From contig NZ_RHHP01000007.1 in assembly GCF_003710815.1 (NCBI RefSeq), forward strand, positions 1-64,000: DNA of 64,000 bases, given 5' to 3'. Both the position numbers and the translations under genes were made by a program. Below the pieces are notes generated by a model. That model saw only the letters and a program-made list of their open reading frames with translations, ran no database searches and had not been told where the DNA came from. Below, one piece after another: positions 9,363 to 17,435 of the stretch; the stretch's first letter is position 1; the number at the start of each line of letters is the position of its first letter. This DNA is from Brevibacillus centrosporus. GTDB lineage: Bacteria; Bacillota; Bacilli; Brevibacillales; Brevibacillaceae.

Positions 9363-9398
9363 GAAGCTCCGAAATGCTCGGGGCTTTTTTATTTTTTT
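9363..9398 (+). terminator. Rho-independent terminator after azlD
   Basis: AAGCTCCGA (9364-9372) pairs with TCGGGGCTT (9378-9386) with one wobble, followed by a long T-rich tail. Confidence 0.8.
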
Positions 9399-9409
9399 GA
9401 TTTTTATAC

Positions 9410-9438
9410 TTAACAAATAAAAATGTTTGTTATATTAT
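9410..9438 (+). promoter_or_regulatory. Promoter and overlapping palindromic operator
   Basis: TTAACA (9410-9415) and TATTAT (9433-9438) are 17 bp apart. An inverted repeat of TAACAAA (9411-9417) and TTTGTTA (9426-9432) fills the space between them, so a bound protein would block RNA polymerase. The cognate regulator is not obvious in the window. Confidence 0.6.
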
Positions 9439-9474
9439 GAATGCATAGTCAAAAGAAAAGGGAGGAAATGGCAG

Positions 9475-10380
9475 ATGGGACGTTTGGTTGATTCTTACTT
9501 GGAGCTTGGGGTAGTTGGAATGGCACGGGCAGCCGCATCGGGTTGGTTCGGGGGTCACTACGGAGCGGCGCTGCTTGCAGGCTATTTCATGACGCGCGAG
9601 CACGATTTGCCAGAGCATGTCATCGAGGGCATCGAGCGTACCTGTGAGTCGTATCGCCTGTTGAAGCCGGAGTGGTTTGAACCGTCAGATGAGAGTGAAG
9701 CCGCAGATCCAGCTCTTCTGCAAAAGGTCCTGGATGGCTTGAAGGAAAACGTGCAAAAGCTGCGTACCTCTGGCCATGGGCTCGCGCTTGGGGTGCTTGC
9801 CTTGAAGGCTTTGCGTGAGCGTCCGGATCTGATTCGTCCCTCTGTTGTGGACGGTCTGGTCACCCTGTTGAAAAAGACCCTGGAAGACAAACCGGGTCGT
9901 TACTGGGGTGTTCCGAATTACTTCGACCTGATTGACGATGACATCCAAGACGTGGCCGCGTACAATACGACTTTGGAGATGGCAGAAAGGACGTTTGAGA
10001 CCATTCCTCCTATCGCACGTGGTCGTACCATCGAAGGGATCGTCTATCATCTGGCGGGGGAAGTGGAGCACGGAATTACCCATGCCCATGCACTGACGGA
10101 TTTGGAGCGCTTCGGGTATGGTGAGCTGACAGAGATGGGCATGAAAAATCACCGCCTGCAGCTACAGCTCAATCGGCAAATCCCTGACTTTGTCTTGGCG
10201 GAGGAAGTGAGGGAGCCAGCTTTTGAGCAAATTACCTCCCCGGTGTACTGGGCAAAGACATACAGCGATCCGCATGCGCTCAAGGTCCCGTATGCTGCTC
10301 TGGATTTATTGAAACGGTTGCCGCAGGAAAAGCGGGCTAAAGCCGAGCATGAGGTATGTAAGCTGCTCACGATAATGTAA
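9475..10380 (+). CDS. Unrecognised all-helical cytoplasmic protein
   Basis: I do not recognise this 301-residue protein. The start is ATG 9475, which has GGAGG nine bases upstream; the reading frame is open further left but without a ribosome site. There is no signal peptide or membrane segment, and the sequence looks mostly alpha-helical. Histidine-containing blocks stand out: GWFGGHYGAALLAGYF near residue 23, SGHGLALGVLALKAL near 98, and YHLAGEVEHGITHAHALTD near 190. The spacing of Gly/His-rich loops and helices recalls alpha/alpha-barrel proteins or helical metal enzymes, but this is a guess. It forms a single-gene unit between terminators with its own palindrome-covered promoter, so it is probably induced by a specific signal. 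Confidence 0.8.
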   Translation: MGRLVDSYLELGVVGMARAAASGWFGGHYGAALLAGYFMTREHDLPEHVIEGIERTCESYRLLKPEWFEPSDESEAADPALLQKVLDGLKENVQKLRTSGHGLALGVLALKALRERPDLIRPSVVDGLVTLLKKTLEDKPGRYWGVPNYFDLIDDDIQDVAAYNTTLEMAERTFETIPPIARGRTIEGIVYHLAGEVEHGITHAHALTDLERFGYGELTEMGMKNHRLQLQLNRQIPDFVLAEEVREPAFEQITSPVYWAKTYSDPHALKVPYAALDLLKRLPQEKRAKAEHEVCKLLTIM

Positions 10381-10396
10381 TCCGTCTCGCAATCAT

Positions 10397-10432
10397 GAAA
10401 AAAGGGAGATCGCTGAGGATCTCCCTTTTCTT
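10397..10432. terminator. Bidirectional terminator between convergent genes
   Basis: AAAAGGGAGATC and GATCTCCCTTTT form a 12-bp stem with a six-base loop and A/T tracts on both sides, so it can serve both the gene to the left and the minus-strand racemase operon. Confidence 0.85.
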
Positions 10433-10440
10433 ATTCGTAT

Positions 10441-11589
10441 TTAAAAGTTGGGAATGACAGTCGTGGTCGATTCGCGGTTGGCGAAATAGCTTTTGTGCTC
10501 AATAAGGGCGTCGCGGACAACATCTTCGTTGATGACCATCCCGATCCCTGGAGCAGTCGGTACGTCCAGAACACCCGGAGCCGCGAAATCGATCATCGGG
10601 CTGACGACATCCGCTGCAAAGTAGCGATGGGATGGCGAGGTGTCACCCGGAATCGTGAAGTTGGAGAGGGAGGCGATCGCGATATTGTGAGCGCGTCCGA
10701 TCCCTACCTCCTGCATGCCGCCGCACCAAACCGGGACGTTGTGCGCCTGACACAGGTCGTGTACCTTTTTCGCTTCGGTCAGTCCGCCTACACGCCCGAT
10801 CTTGATGTTGATGATTCGGCAGCTTCCGAGCTCGATCGCTTTGCGCGCATCCTCGACGGTGTGGATGCTCTCGTCCAGACAGATTGGCGTTTTCAGCTCT
10901 CTTTGCAGGGTCGCATGGTCAATGATATCGTCATGAGCCAGAGGCTGCTCGATCATGATCAGTCCGAATTCATCTAGCTCTTTCAGCAGAGCGATGTCCT
11001 TGAGCGTATAGGCCGAGTTGGCATCCGCCATAAGCGGAACATCTGGACCAAACTTTTGGCGGATCGCCCGCATCGGTTCTACGTCAGCGCCCGGCTTGAT
11101 TTTGACCTTGATCTTCTTGTAGCCGTCACGGATAAAGCCGTCAACGCGCTCCAGCAGCTTTTCGATGGTTGGCTCGATCCCGATGCTCACGCCTACATCG
11201 ATCTGCGTGCGTGTACCGCCCAATGCTTGGGAGAGGGAGATGCCGTTCATTTTCGCATACAGATCCCAGATGGCGCCTTCCAGCGCAGCTTTGGCCATGT
11301 TATTGCGGCGCATCCACGAAAAAAGGCGGGAGACATCGTCAGGATGCTCGATCTGGCGGGTGAACAGCTGCGGGATCAAATACTTCTCCAGCATGTACCA
11401 CACTGTATCTACGTCCTCTTCGTTGTAGACCGGGACGTCCATCGCAACGCTTTCCCCAAAACCGACGTATGGACCGCTGTAGGCGCGGACGAGGATGCAC
11501 TCTTTGTGCGTCTCGAGGCCCATGCTTGTAACAAACGGAGCCGTTAACGGGATTTTGATACGCTGCAGGTCAACGCGTTCGATTTTCAT
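10441..11589 (-). CDS. N-acylamino acid racemase / o-succinylbenzoate synthase-family enzyme
   Basis: Enolase-superfamily enzyme of 382 residues in the NSAR/OSBS group. It shows the KVKIK lysine pair (about residue 160), metal ligands in MADANSAY, MIEQPL and CLDES, and the second catalytic lysine in NIKIGRVGG. In the MenC lineage the same fold makes o-succinylbenzoate, but no other menaquinone gene is near. Instead it is the last gene of an operon with an M20 amidohydrolase and a transporter. That setting matches the known pathway in which an N-succinylamino acid racemase converts N-acyl-D- to N-acyl-L-amino acids before deacylation. ATG 11589 has AAGGAG eight bases upstream; ATG 11595 is too close to it. 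Confidence 0.85.
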   Translation of the reverse strand: MKIERVDLQRIKIPLTAPFVTSMGLETHKECILVRAYSGPYVGFGESVAMDVPVYNEEDVDTVWYMLEKYLIPQLFTRQIEHPDDVSRLFSWMRRNNMAKAALEGAIWDLYAKMNGISLSQALGGTRTQIDVGVSIGIEPTIEKLLERVDGFIRDGYKKIKVKIKPGADVEPMRAIRQKFGPDVPLMADANSAYTLKDIALLKELDEFGLIMIEQPLAHDDIIDHATLQRELKTPICLDESIHTVEDARKAIELGSCRIINIKIGRVGGLTEAKKVHDLCQAHNVPVWCGGMQEVGIGRAHNIAIASLSNFTIPGDTSPSHRYFAADVVSPMIDFAAPGVLDVPTAPGIGMVINEDVVRDALIEHKSYFANRESTTTVIPNF

Positions 11590-11622
11590 GATCATCTCTC
11601 CTTGGCAATGGGATAGGGTGGA

Positions 11623-12759
11623 TCAGCTATGGCGTTCGAAGGTGGACAAAACAGTTCGGGTCAGAATCTCGATCCCGGAAAGCAGTGCTTCCCGATCAAA
11701 GGTCATCTGCGGGTGATGCAGTCCGGGATGAAGACCACAGCCGAGTCCGAGCATGGTAGCGCGCAGATGCGGCCGTTCCTTTGTATAGTAATGGAAATCT
11801 TCGGCGCCAGGAGTGGAGATGGGAGCTTCTAGATTAGCAGGTCCCAATGTCTGCGAGATCGCTTCGGCCATGATCTGCCGGGCTTCCTCGTTCACTTCGG
11901 CGGCGTAGACTCGCTCGGTGATGTCGTAGTGGACGGGTACATCATACAGCTTGGCGATATTCTGCAGGATGTGCTCGACCCTCGTAAACAGCGCATGGAT
12001 CGCTTCGTTCGTCTGCGCCCGCAAATCGAGATGGAAATGCGCCGAACCGGGAATGATGTTCGTGCTCTTTCCACCGGCGGACAGCTGCGTCATTTTGACG
12101 GAATACGGGATCAGTGGATCCAGGTAAATGCCTTTGAGCTGCTCCACAATGGCGGCAGCGACCTCGATCGCATTGACTCCGAGGTGAGGGCGCGCTCCGT
12201 GTGCGTCGCTTCCCTGGATGTGACCGGAGATGGTACCTGCTGCACCGTGGAGGATGGCTGAGGCCGCCGTTCCATTTGGAATTTCCTGAATGGGACGCAA
12301 ATGAACGCCGTACAGATAGTCGATGTCGTCCACTACCTGCTTGTTCACGAGGGTGAGCGCACCGTTCCCGGTTTCTTCGGCTGGCTGAAAAATGAAACGC
12401 AGCCGACCAGGCAGCTGGATGTTCTGGGCTTGGAGTACCAAGAGAACCCCCAGCGCCATGGTCATATGGGCATCATGCCCGCAGGAGTGATTGGCGCGAA
12501 AGACACCGTCGACCTCTTGCCACAGGGCATCCATATCAGCGCGCACTCCCACCGTGATCGAGCCGGGAGCAGCGGGGCCATAGTCTCCTACGACGCCGGT
12601 CACATCCTCAAAGGTGGTGACGTCGCAGCCGTGCTTACGCAAAAAATCCGCGATAAACGTAGTGGTCTCCTGCTCCTGCCAGCTCAATTCTGGATGCTGA
12701 TGCAAGTGGTCGTACAGTGAAAAGATGACAGGGCGTAATTGTTCGATAGTGGTACGCAT
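11623..12759 (-). CDS. M20-family N-acyl-amino acid amidohydrolase
   Basis: Zinc aminoacylase/carboxypeptidase of 378 residues. Family landmarks are HQHPELSWQEQET near the start, DMDALWQ, the metal-binding NHSCGHDAHMTMALGV, and FIFQPAEETGNGA with the catalytic Glu. The M20D subfamily (hippurate hydrolase, N-acyl-L-amino acid amidohydrolase) fits best. The ATG at 12759 sits behind AGGAGGAAT; the frame extends further but without a ribosome site. It lies between the racemase and the transporter genes in the same transcript. The likely reaction is removal of an acyl or succinyl group from L-amino acid conjugates. Confidence 0.9.
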   Translation of the reverse strand: MRTTIEQLRPVIFSLYDHLHQHPELSWQEQETTTFIADFLRKHGCDVTTFEDVTGVVGDYGPAAPGSITVGVRADMDALWQEVDGVFRANHSCGHDAHMTMALGVLLVLQAQNIQLPGRLRFIFQPAEETGNGALTLVNKQVVDDIDYLYGVHLRPIQEIPNGTAASAILHGAAGTISGHIQGSDAHGARPHLGVNAIEVAAAIVEQLKGIYLDPLIPYSVKMTQLSAGGKSTNIIPGSAHFHLDLRAQTNEAIHALFTRVEHILQNIAKLYDVPVHYDITERVYAAEVNEEARQIMAEAISQTLGPANLEAPISTPGAEDFHYYTKERPHLRATMLGLGCGLHPGLHHPQMTFDREALLSGIEILTRTVLSTFERHS

Positions 12760-12799
12760 GATTCCTCCTAGGATGGGTGTCAGGATGTAGTCACGAAGA

Positions 12800-14206
12800 T
12801 CAGACGATGCCGAGATAAACGGCAGCAATCAGCGCGACGCAGGCGATCAGCGCCCAGCCCAAGAGCAGCTTCCAGATGAATTTGACCCATTTCTCATAAG
12901 GGATTCCCGCGACAGCTAAATAGCCCATCAATGCGGAAGAAGTCGGGATGATCGAGTTGGTAACTGAGTCTCCGTATTGGAAGGCGAGTACCGCTACTTG
13001 ACGCTGGATGCCCAAAAGGTCGGCAATCGGCACCATGATAGGCATGGTCGTCGCAGCTTGTCCGCTTCCGGAGGAGATAAACAGGTTGAGAACCGCCTGG
13101 ATCAAGAACATCGCCACTACATTGATTGCATCTGGCAAATGTCCGATGGCAGAGGTCAGTCCGTAAATCATGGTATCAATCGTTTTGCCGTCCTCGAGGA
13201 CCACCGTGATGGCGCGGGCAAAGCCGACGATCAGAGCACCGAACGTAACGGCTTTGGCGCCTCCCACGAACGAATCAAACAGGTTGTTAACCGAGAGTCC
13301 ACCGACGAGACCTGCGACCAGACCCATGATCAGGAAGGAAGCGGTCAGCTCGGTCAGGAACCATTCGTATTTGAAGACACCGTAGACGTTGCAAGCAAGT
13401 CCAATCACCATGACCAAAAATACCAGCTTGTGTCGAATATTCAGCTCAGGAATATCCATTTCTACTTTTTCAGCGACGGCTTCCTTTTCGACTTCGTAAA
13501 TCACACTCTTGGTCGGATCTGCTTTGACCTTGTAGGCGTAGCGCATGACATACCAGATCGCAAAGCCGAGGACGATGATATAGACTACTGTACGGAAAGC
13601 AAGGCCAGAGAAAAGAGGGAGCTGGGCAAGAGATTGAGCGACCCCTACTGTAAATGGATTGAGCATCCCGCCCATGAAGCCACTGGCTGCCCCCATGGTG
13701 ATCATGGCCGTACCGGTAACAGCGTCAAAGCCCATCGCACGGGCAAGCGCGATCCCGATCGGCACGAAGATGATGCTTTCTTCCGCCATCCCCATCGTGA
13801 AGCCACCAATGGAAAAGAGGAACATGGAGGCCGGAATCAACAGCTTTTCCCGTCCCTCTAAATGGCGTACGCCTTTGTGAATCCCCGATTCGATGGCACC
13901 GGTGGAACGAATGATGCCGAAAACCCCACTGACGATAAAGATGTAGAAAATGATTTGCGCACCTTTTTGCATCCCGTCCGGAATCGCTTTGAACATGTCA
14001 AAGAATCCGACCGGGCTGCTTTCGACTGCATGGTAGCTGTTGTTCACGACGATGGTTTTGCCGGAGGTCGCGTCCTTGATGCGCTCGAATTCCCCAGTAG
14101 GGAGCACGTATGAAGCAAGCGCTGCCAATACGATCATGATGAAGAGAATGGCATAGGTATGAGGCACAGAAAAACGTTTTTTGGCTGGAGCTTTGTTCGG
14201 AGTCAT
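12800..14206 (-). CDS. YfcC/DcuC-family membrane transporter
   Basis: Permease of 468 residues with about 11-12 hydrophobic helices. The opening VPHTYAILFIMIVLAALASYVLPTGEF and the paired helical-hairpin motifs near GGFTMGMAEESIIFVPIG and GSGQAATTMPIMVPIADLLG are typical of the YfcC family. It is the first gene of the sigma-54-dependent operon, with AGGTGA before the ATG. The genes behind it suggest uptake of N-acyl amino acids or dipeptide-like carboxylates as nitrogen or carbon sources. The actual substrate is not known. Confidence 0.88.
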   Translation of the reverse strand: MTPNKAPAKKRFSVPHTYAILFIMIVLAALASYVLPTGEFERIKDATSGKTIVVNNSYHAVESSPVGFFDMFKAIPDGMQKGAQIIFYIFIVSGVFGIIRSTGAIESGIHKGVRHLEGREKLLIPASMFLFSIGGFTMGMAEESIIFVPIGIALARAMGFDAVTGTAMITMGAASGFMGGMLNPFTVGVAQSLAQLPLFSGLAFRTVVYIIVLGFAIWYVMRYAYKVKADPTKSVIYEVEKEAVAEKVEMDIPELNIRHKLVFLVMVIGLACNVYGVFKYEWFLTELTASFLIMGLVAGLVGGLSVNNLFDSFVGGAKAVTFGALIVGFARAITVVLEDGKTIDTMIYGLTSAIGHLPDAINVVAMFLIQAVLNLFISSGSGQAATTMPIMVPIADLLGIQRQVAVLAFQYGDSVTNSIIPTSSALMGYLAVAGIPYEKWVKFIWKLLLGWALIACVALIAAVYLGIV

Positions 14207-14244
14207 GAGGTCACCTCGCTATGAATGGTTACATCTCGGTGAAT

Positions 14245-14261
14245 TGCAAGGTGCGTGCCAA
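14245..14261 (-). promoter_or_regulatory. Sigma-54 (-24/-12) promoter
   Basis: On the minus strand the sequence reads TTGGCACGCACCTTGCA, an exact match to the consensus TGGCAC-N5-TTGCA. Transcription would begin near 14234, leaving about 28 nt before the transporter ATG at 14206. Confidence 0.9.
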
Positions 14262-14341
14262 GATTCGACAAAACCTGAAAAGGGCGATTTCTCAGGCGTT
14301 TTTCCTGGGTCAAAATAGGATGGGGGTCTTTTTAGGAATGT

Positions 14342-14367
14342 TTATTAGGTTTTCGCGCTCCTAATAA
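14342..14367. promoter_or_regulatory. Candidate upstream activating sequence
   Basis: TTATTAGG (14342-14349) and CCTAATAA (14360-14367) form an inverted repeat with a 10-bp spacer, about 90 bp upstream of the -24 box. A further CCTAAT half-site follows at 14370-14375. This is the usual place for the binding site of the sigma-54 activator encoded next door. Confidence 0.6.
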
Positions 14368-14395
14368 CACCTAATGATGACCGAATAAAAAAGGC

Positions 14396-16423
14396 CTAGA
14401 TACGAGCGAGACTGCGCAGAACCTCGATTCCGTCCGCTGTAATGGTCGTACCTTGCCGTGTCGTTCCTGAGCGTACAAGCCCGCGCTCTTCCAGCTGCTT
14501 AAGCTTGTTGCGTAGAGCGCTTTCCGTCCAGCCTGTTGACCGCAGGACAGGGGAGTTCGCTAGCTGGTAACGTCCGACCGGTTTGTTGGTGATGTAATAT
14601 TGGTACAGGCACAGCAAAAGATCGACGTCTCGCTCATCGCTTGCCCGGAAAGAAGCTGCATTTTCATACGACTTTTGAGTCAGCCGCTGGGTTAAACGCT
14701 TGGGTAAATCCTCGATTGTAATGACGGGTCCTTCGCTGACCGCAGTCGCATAGTCCACGACATTCTTCAGCTCACGGATGTTTCCGCGCCAATCATGGCT
14801 GTGCAAGAGCTCCATGACTTCTGGCGACCACGTTTTGCTAAGGCCCTGACTGCTCAAATGATCCTCGATCAATAAAGGAAGATCACTGATCCGCTCGCGC
14901 AACGCAGGGATTTCAATCGGCAGGACAGCGAGGCGATAAAACAGATCTTCGCGGAAATGCCCTTGCTCTACTGCATTCTCCAAATCCCGGTTCGTAGCTG
15001 CAAGGACACGGCAATCCACGGCGATAATGCCCGTACCACCTACCCGAATGACCTGCTTCTCCTGCAGGACACGCAGCAGCTTGACCTGAATGGCGGGGGA
15101 GATATCCCCGATCTCGTCGAGGAAGATCGACCCGCCATCCGCCTGTTCAAACAGACCGGGCTTGCCACCTTTGCGCGCTCCGGTAAAAGCGCCATCTTCG
15201 TAGCCAAACAGCTCGCTTTCCAGTAGATTCTCCGGGAGGGACGCACAGTTGATCGCCACGAAAGGGCCGTTTTTGCGCAGGGAGTGCTGGTGAATCGCAT
15301 GGGCGAACAGCTCCTTCCCCGTCCCGTTTTCTCCGAGCAGCAGGATGGTCTGGTTGTTTCGAGCCATTTTTTTGCTGACTTCGATCGCATGCTGGATCGG
15401 TTCGCTTTTTCCTTTGATGTCCTGAAAGGTATATGTCGCTGTGTGCCCGCGCAAAACAAGCTGTGTGCGCAGACGCTGCAGCTCGGTGACGTCCTTTAGG
15501 GTGCAGACGAAACCGAGACGCTCTTGGCGGCGGCGGATGCTCTGGCTGCTGACGATGAATTGCTTGCTGGCGAGTGTGACCAACGTATCTTCCTGGCCCT
15601 CCTGCTCGAAAAACGGCCCAAGAAAGCTGTGCTCTGCAAGCACCGTGTAGGGCTGTCCAACGACAGCTGCCTCGTGCGGGCAGAAAAGCTGGGTCGCGAC
15701 ATCGTTAATGAAGGTAATCATGCCTTGCTGGTTGCAGGCAATCACGGGATCGCGAACCGCTTGAAACGTGGACTGAAGCTGGCTGTTCAGCTTTTGCACC
15801 TCCGCATAGGAAGTGCCCAGCAGCTTGGACAGCTCCGACATTTCCGCGATATAGGCAGAGAGGTACTCGCGCTCCCACTCGACAGGGATCCCTATTTTGC
15901 GACCAATATCAATCAGATCGTGAATATGAATTTTGCGAAAGCCCAGATCGATCAGCTCCAGATGGGGCGGGGGCGGTACATCGGGAATGCTCATGATGAC
16001 AGCATATTGAAGCGTGGGATCATCAAATGTACAGCCGGGATGAAACGGAATGTAGTGGAGGTGATCCACGTTTGCCTCCAGCAAGTTTTGGATGACTTCC
16101 TGGGCTGTGACAGGCGAATTGTTCATGACGGGTACGGTCGTGCCTGGAGGAATTTGCATCAAAGCCTTCAGCTTGCGAAGCTCAAAGACGCGGTTCAGAA
16201 CCGTGATGGGAACCTCATCAGCGACGACCTGGCGAGCGATCGTGTACAGCTCCGGGGATTTGGTCGTAAGAAAAACGTGGGAAGCGTGGCGCAAATCCGG
16301 GATGTGCTGGTGTGTGGCGTAGCCGATGACACGACAATAGGGTTCGAAGTACGCTTTCAATTCTTTGAGCAAAAAATCCAAAGTATCTGTGCCTTTGGCA
16401 ATCAAGACTATGGTATGTTCCAT
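14396..16423 (-). CDS. Sigma-54-interacting transcriptional activator
   Basis: Enhancer-binding protein of 675 residues. Residues 1-200 form a sensory region resembling the PrpR-type receptor. A PAS domain spans about 210-315 ([21 protein letters not shown]). The AAA+ domain follows, with Walker A GENGTGK at 364-370, the sigma-54-contacting GAFTGA at 411-416, and Walker B IFLDEIGD at 433-440. The C-terminus is not a Fis-type helix-turn-helix; it looks like a winged helix ([16 protein letters not shown], then [12 protein letters not shown]). It should activate the -24/-12 promoter that begins 135 bp downstream of its stop codon. The inducer is probably an N-acyl amino acid or related ligand, by context only. 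Confidence 0.93.
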   Translation of the reverse strand: MEHTIVLIAKGTDTLDFLLKELKAYFEPYCRVIGYATHQHIPDLRHASHVFLTTKSPELYTIARQVVADEVPITVLNRVFELRKLKALMQIPPGTTVPVMNNSPVTAQEVIQNLLEANVDHLHYIPFHPGCTFDDPTLQYAVIMSIPDVPPPPHLELIDLGFRKIHIHDLIDIGRKIGIPVEWEREYLSAYIAEMSELSKLLGTSYAEVQKLNSQLQSTFQAVRDPVIACNQQGMITFINDVATQLFCPHEAAVVGQPYTVLAEHSFLGPFFEQEGQEDTLVTLASKQFIVSSQSIRRRQERLGFVCTLKDVTELQRLRTQLVLRGHTATYTFQDIKGKSEPIQHAIEVSKKMARNNQTILLLGENGTGKELFAHAIHQHSLRKNGPFVAINCASLPENLLESELFGYEDGAFTGARKGGKPGLFEQADGGSIFLDEIGDISPAIQVKLLRVLQEKQVIRVGGTGIIAVDCRVLAATNRDLENAVEQGHFREDLFYRLAVLPIEIPALRERISDLPLLIEDHLSSQGLSKTWSPEVMELLHSHDWRGNIRELKNVVDYATAVSEGPVITIEDLPKRLTQRLTQKSYENAASFRASDERDVDLLLCLYQYYITNKPVGRYQLANSPVLRSTGWTESALRNKLKQLEERGLVRSGTTRQGTTITADGIEVLRSLARI

Positions 16424-16614
16424 GCTGCACCGCCTTTTCCAACGTACAGACCTCAGCAGAGGCTCCTTCTCGGTTGCCTTTTATGATAGCATACCGGGTG
16501 GCCCCAGCTTGGGGATTATGTACACAGAATGGAAAGACAAGGCTCGTTCGGAGGCACTTGAAATGTGGTTTAATATAAGGAAAGACTAATTGCGTGGGAG
16601 CAGGGGGAATCATA

Positions 16615-17289
16615 ATGGAGAACTCATTGGTGCCAGAAGTGCTGCAGATGATTGGCGAAGTCGTGCCTGACGGCGTATCTATCGCGATATCAGATGGTGC
16701 ACACTACCTGTACTACCAGCCAAGCTCCATCATTGATCTGAAAATCACACCAGGCGATTCTGTACCGGTCGGGTCTGCTACCTATAAAGCACTGCAAGAG
16801 ATGGGAAAAGTGGCGCATTATGTAGAAAGCCGCGTCTTTGGAGTGGCCTACTACGGCCTTTCCCTGCCACTGGTCAGTCATGGTCAAGTCATGGGATGCA
16901 TTACGGCTATTTATGCTCCACAGGCGCTGCCGATGGCTGCACCGCAGGAGCCGCGCGTAACCGTTTTGATCGGGAAGGATGAAAATGGCTGGCTGCCACT
17001 CTCCTTAAGTGAGATTGTGTATATCAGCTCCAACGAGGGCAGGACCCTTTTGCACACGGCGACAGGGGCGTACGCCAACAAATTTTCCATGGCTGAGCTG
17101 GAAGGCATGCTGCCGCCTACCCAGTTTGTCCGTTGTCATCGTTCTTATTTTGTGAACATGGAAGCGATCGGATTCATTCACCCGCATTTTCATTCCACGT
17201 TTCTGCTGGAAATGAAAGATAAACAGAAAACACGAGTACCAGTAAGCCAAACGTATTCCAGTTCGTTCCGCCAATTATTGGGCTTTTAA
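16615..17289 (+). CDS. LytTR-domain transcriptional regulator with GAF/PAS-like sensor
   Basis: DNA-binding protein of 224 residues. The N-terminal 115 or so residues look like a small ligand-sensing alpha/beta domain (DGVSIAISDGAHYLYYQP and GVAYYGLSLPLVSHGQVMG), not a phospho-receiver. The C-terminal 100 residues are a LytTR domain (IVYISSNEGRTLLHT, FVRCHRSYFVNMEAI). ATG 16615 follows CAGGGGGAA; an upstream GTG at 16594 is the alternative start. It is transcribed away from the sigma-54 activator and sits 146 bp before the CoA-transferase gene, its probable target. Similar GAF-LytTR pairs with acyl-CoA hydrolase genes suggest metabolite rather than phosphorylation control; that is inference. 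Confidence 0.85.
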   Translation: MENSLVPEVLQMIGEVVPDGVSIAISDGAHYLYYQPSSIIDLKITPGDSVPVGSATYKALQEMGKVAHYVESRVFGVAYYGLSLPLVSHGQVMGCITAIYAPQALPMAAPQEPRVTVLIGKDENGWLPLSLSEIVYISSNEGRTLLHTATGAYANKFSMAELEGMLPPTQFVRCHRSYFVNMEAIGFIHPHFHSTFLLEMKDKQKTRVPVSQTYSSSFRQLLGF

Positions 17290-17318
17290 TCCCGCGGTAA
17301 ATGAGAATGGTTTGCAGC

Positions 17319-17354
17319 CTGTTTTTCTGACTTTGCCTCTACAAATTCTGTTTT
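17319..17354 (+). promoter_or_regulatory. Direct repeat upstream of the CoA-transferase gene
   Basis: CTGTTTT occurs at 17319-17325 and again at 17348-17354, a 29-bp period. LytTR proteins bind direct repeats, although usually about 21 bp apart, so the link is weak. Confidence 0.25.
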
Positions 17355-17435
17355 GTCCGAAATCGAGTGTGCGCTCAGATTGCATGTGCTAGGGTAGATA
17401 CAATCAGAATGAAACATTTCGAGGGGGTCACTATC

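Noticed and set aside
10441..11589. menC for menaquinone synthesis
   Set aside because: The enzyme family is shared, but the operon partners (M20 hydrolase, transporter, sigma-54 control) favour an amino acid racemase role; no men genes are near.
17399..17404. TACAAT as -10 of the CoA-transferase promoter
   Set aside because: TTGCAT lies only 13 bp upstream and no other -35 is seen, so I did not call a promoter.
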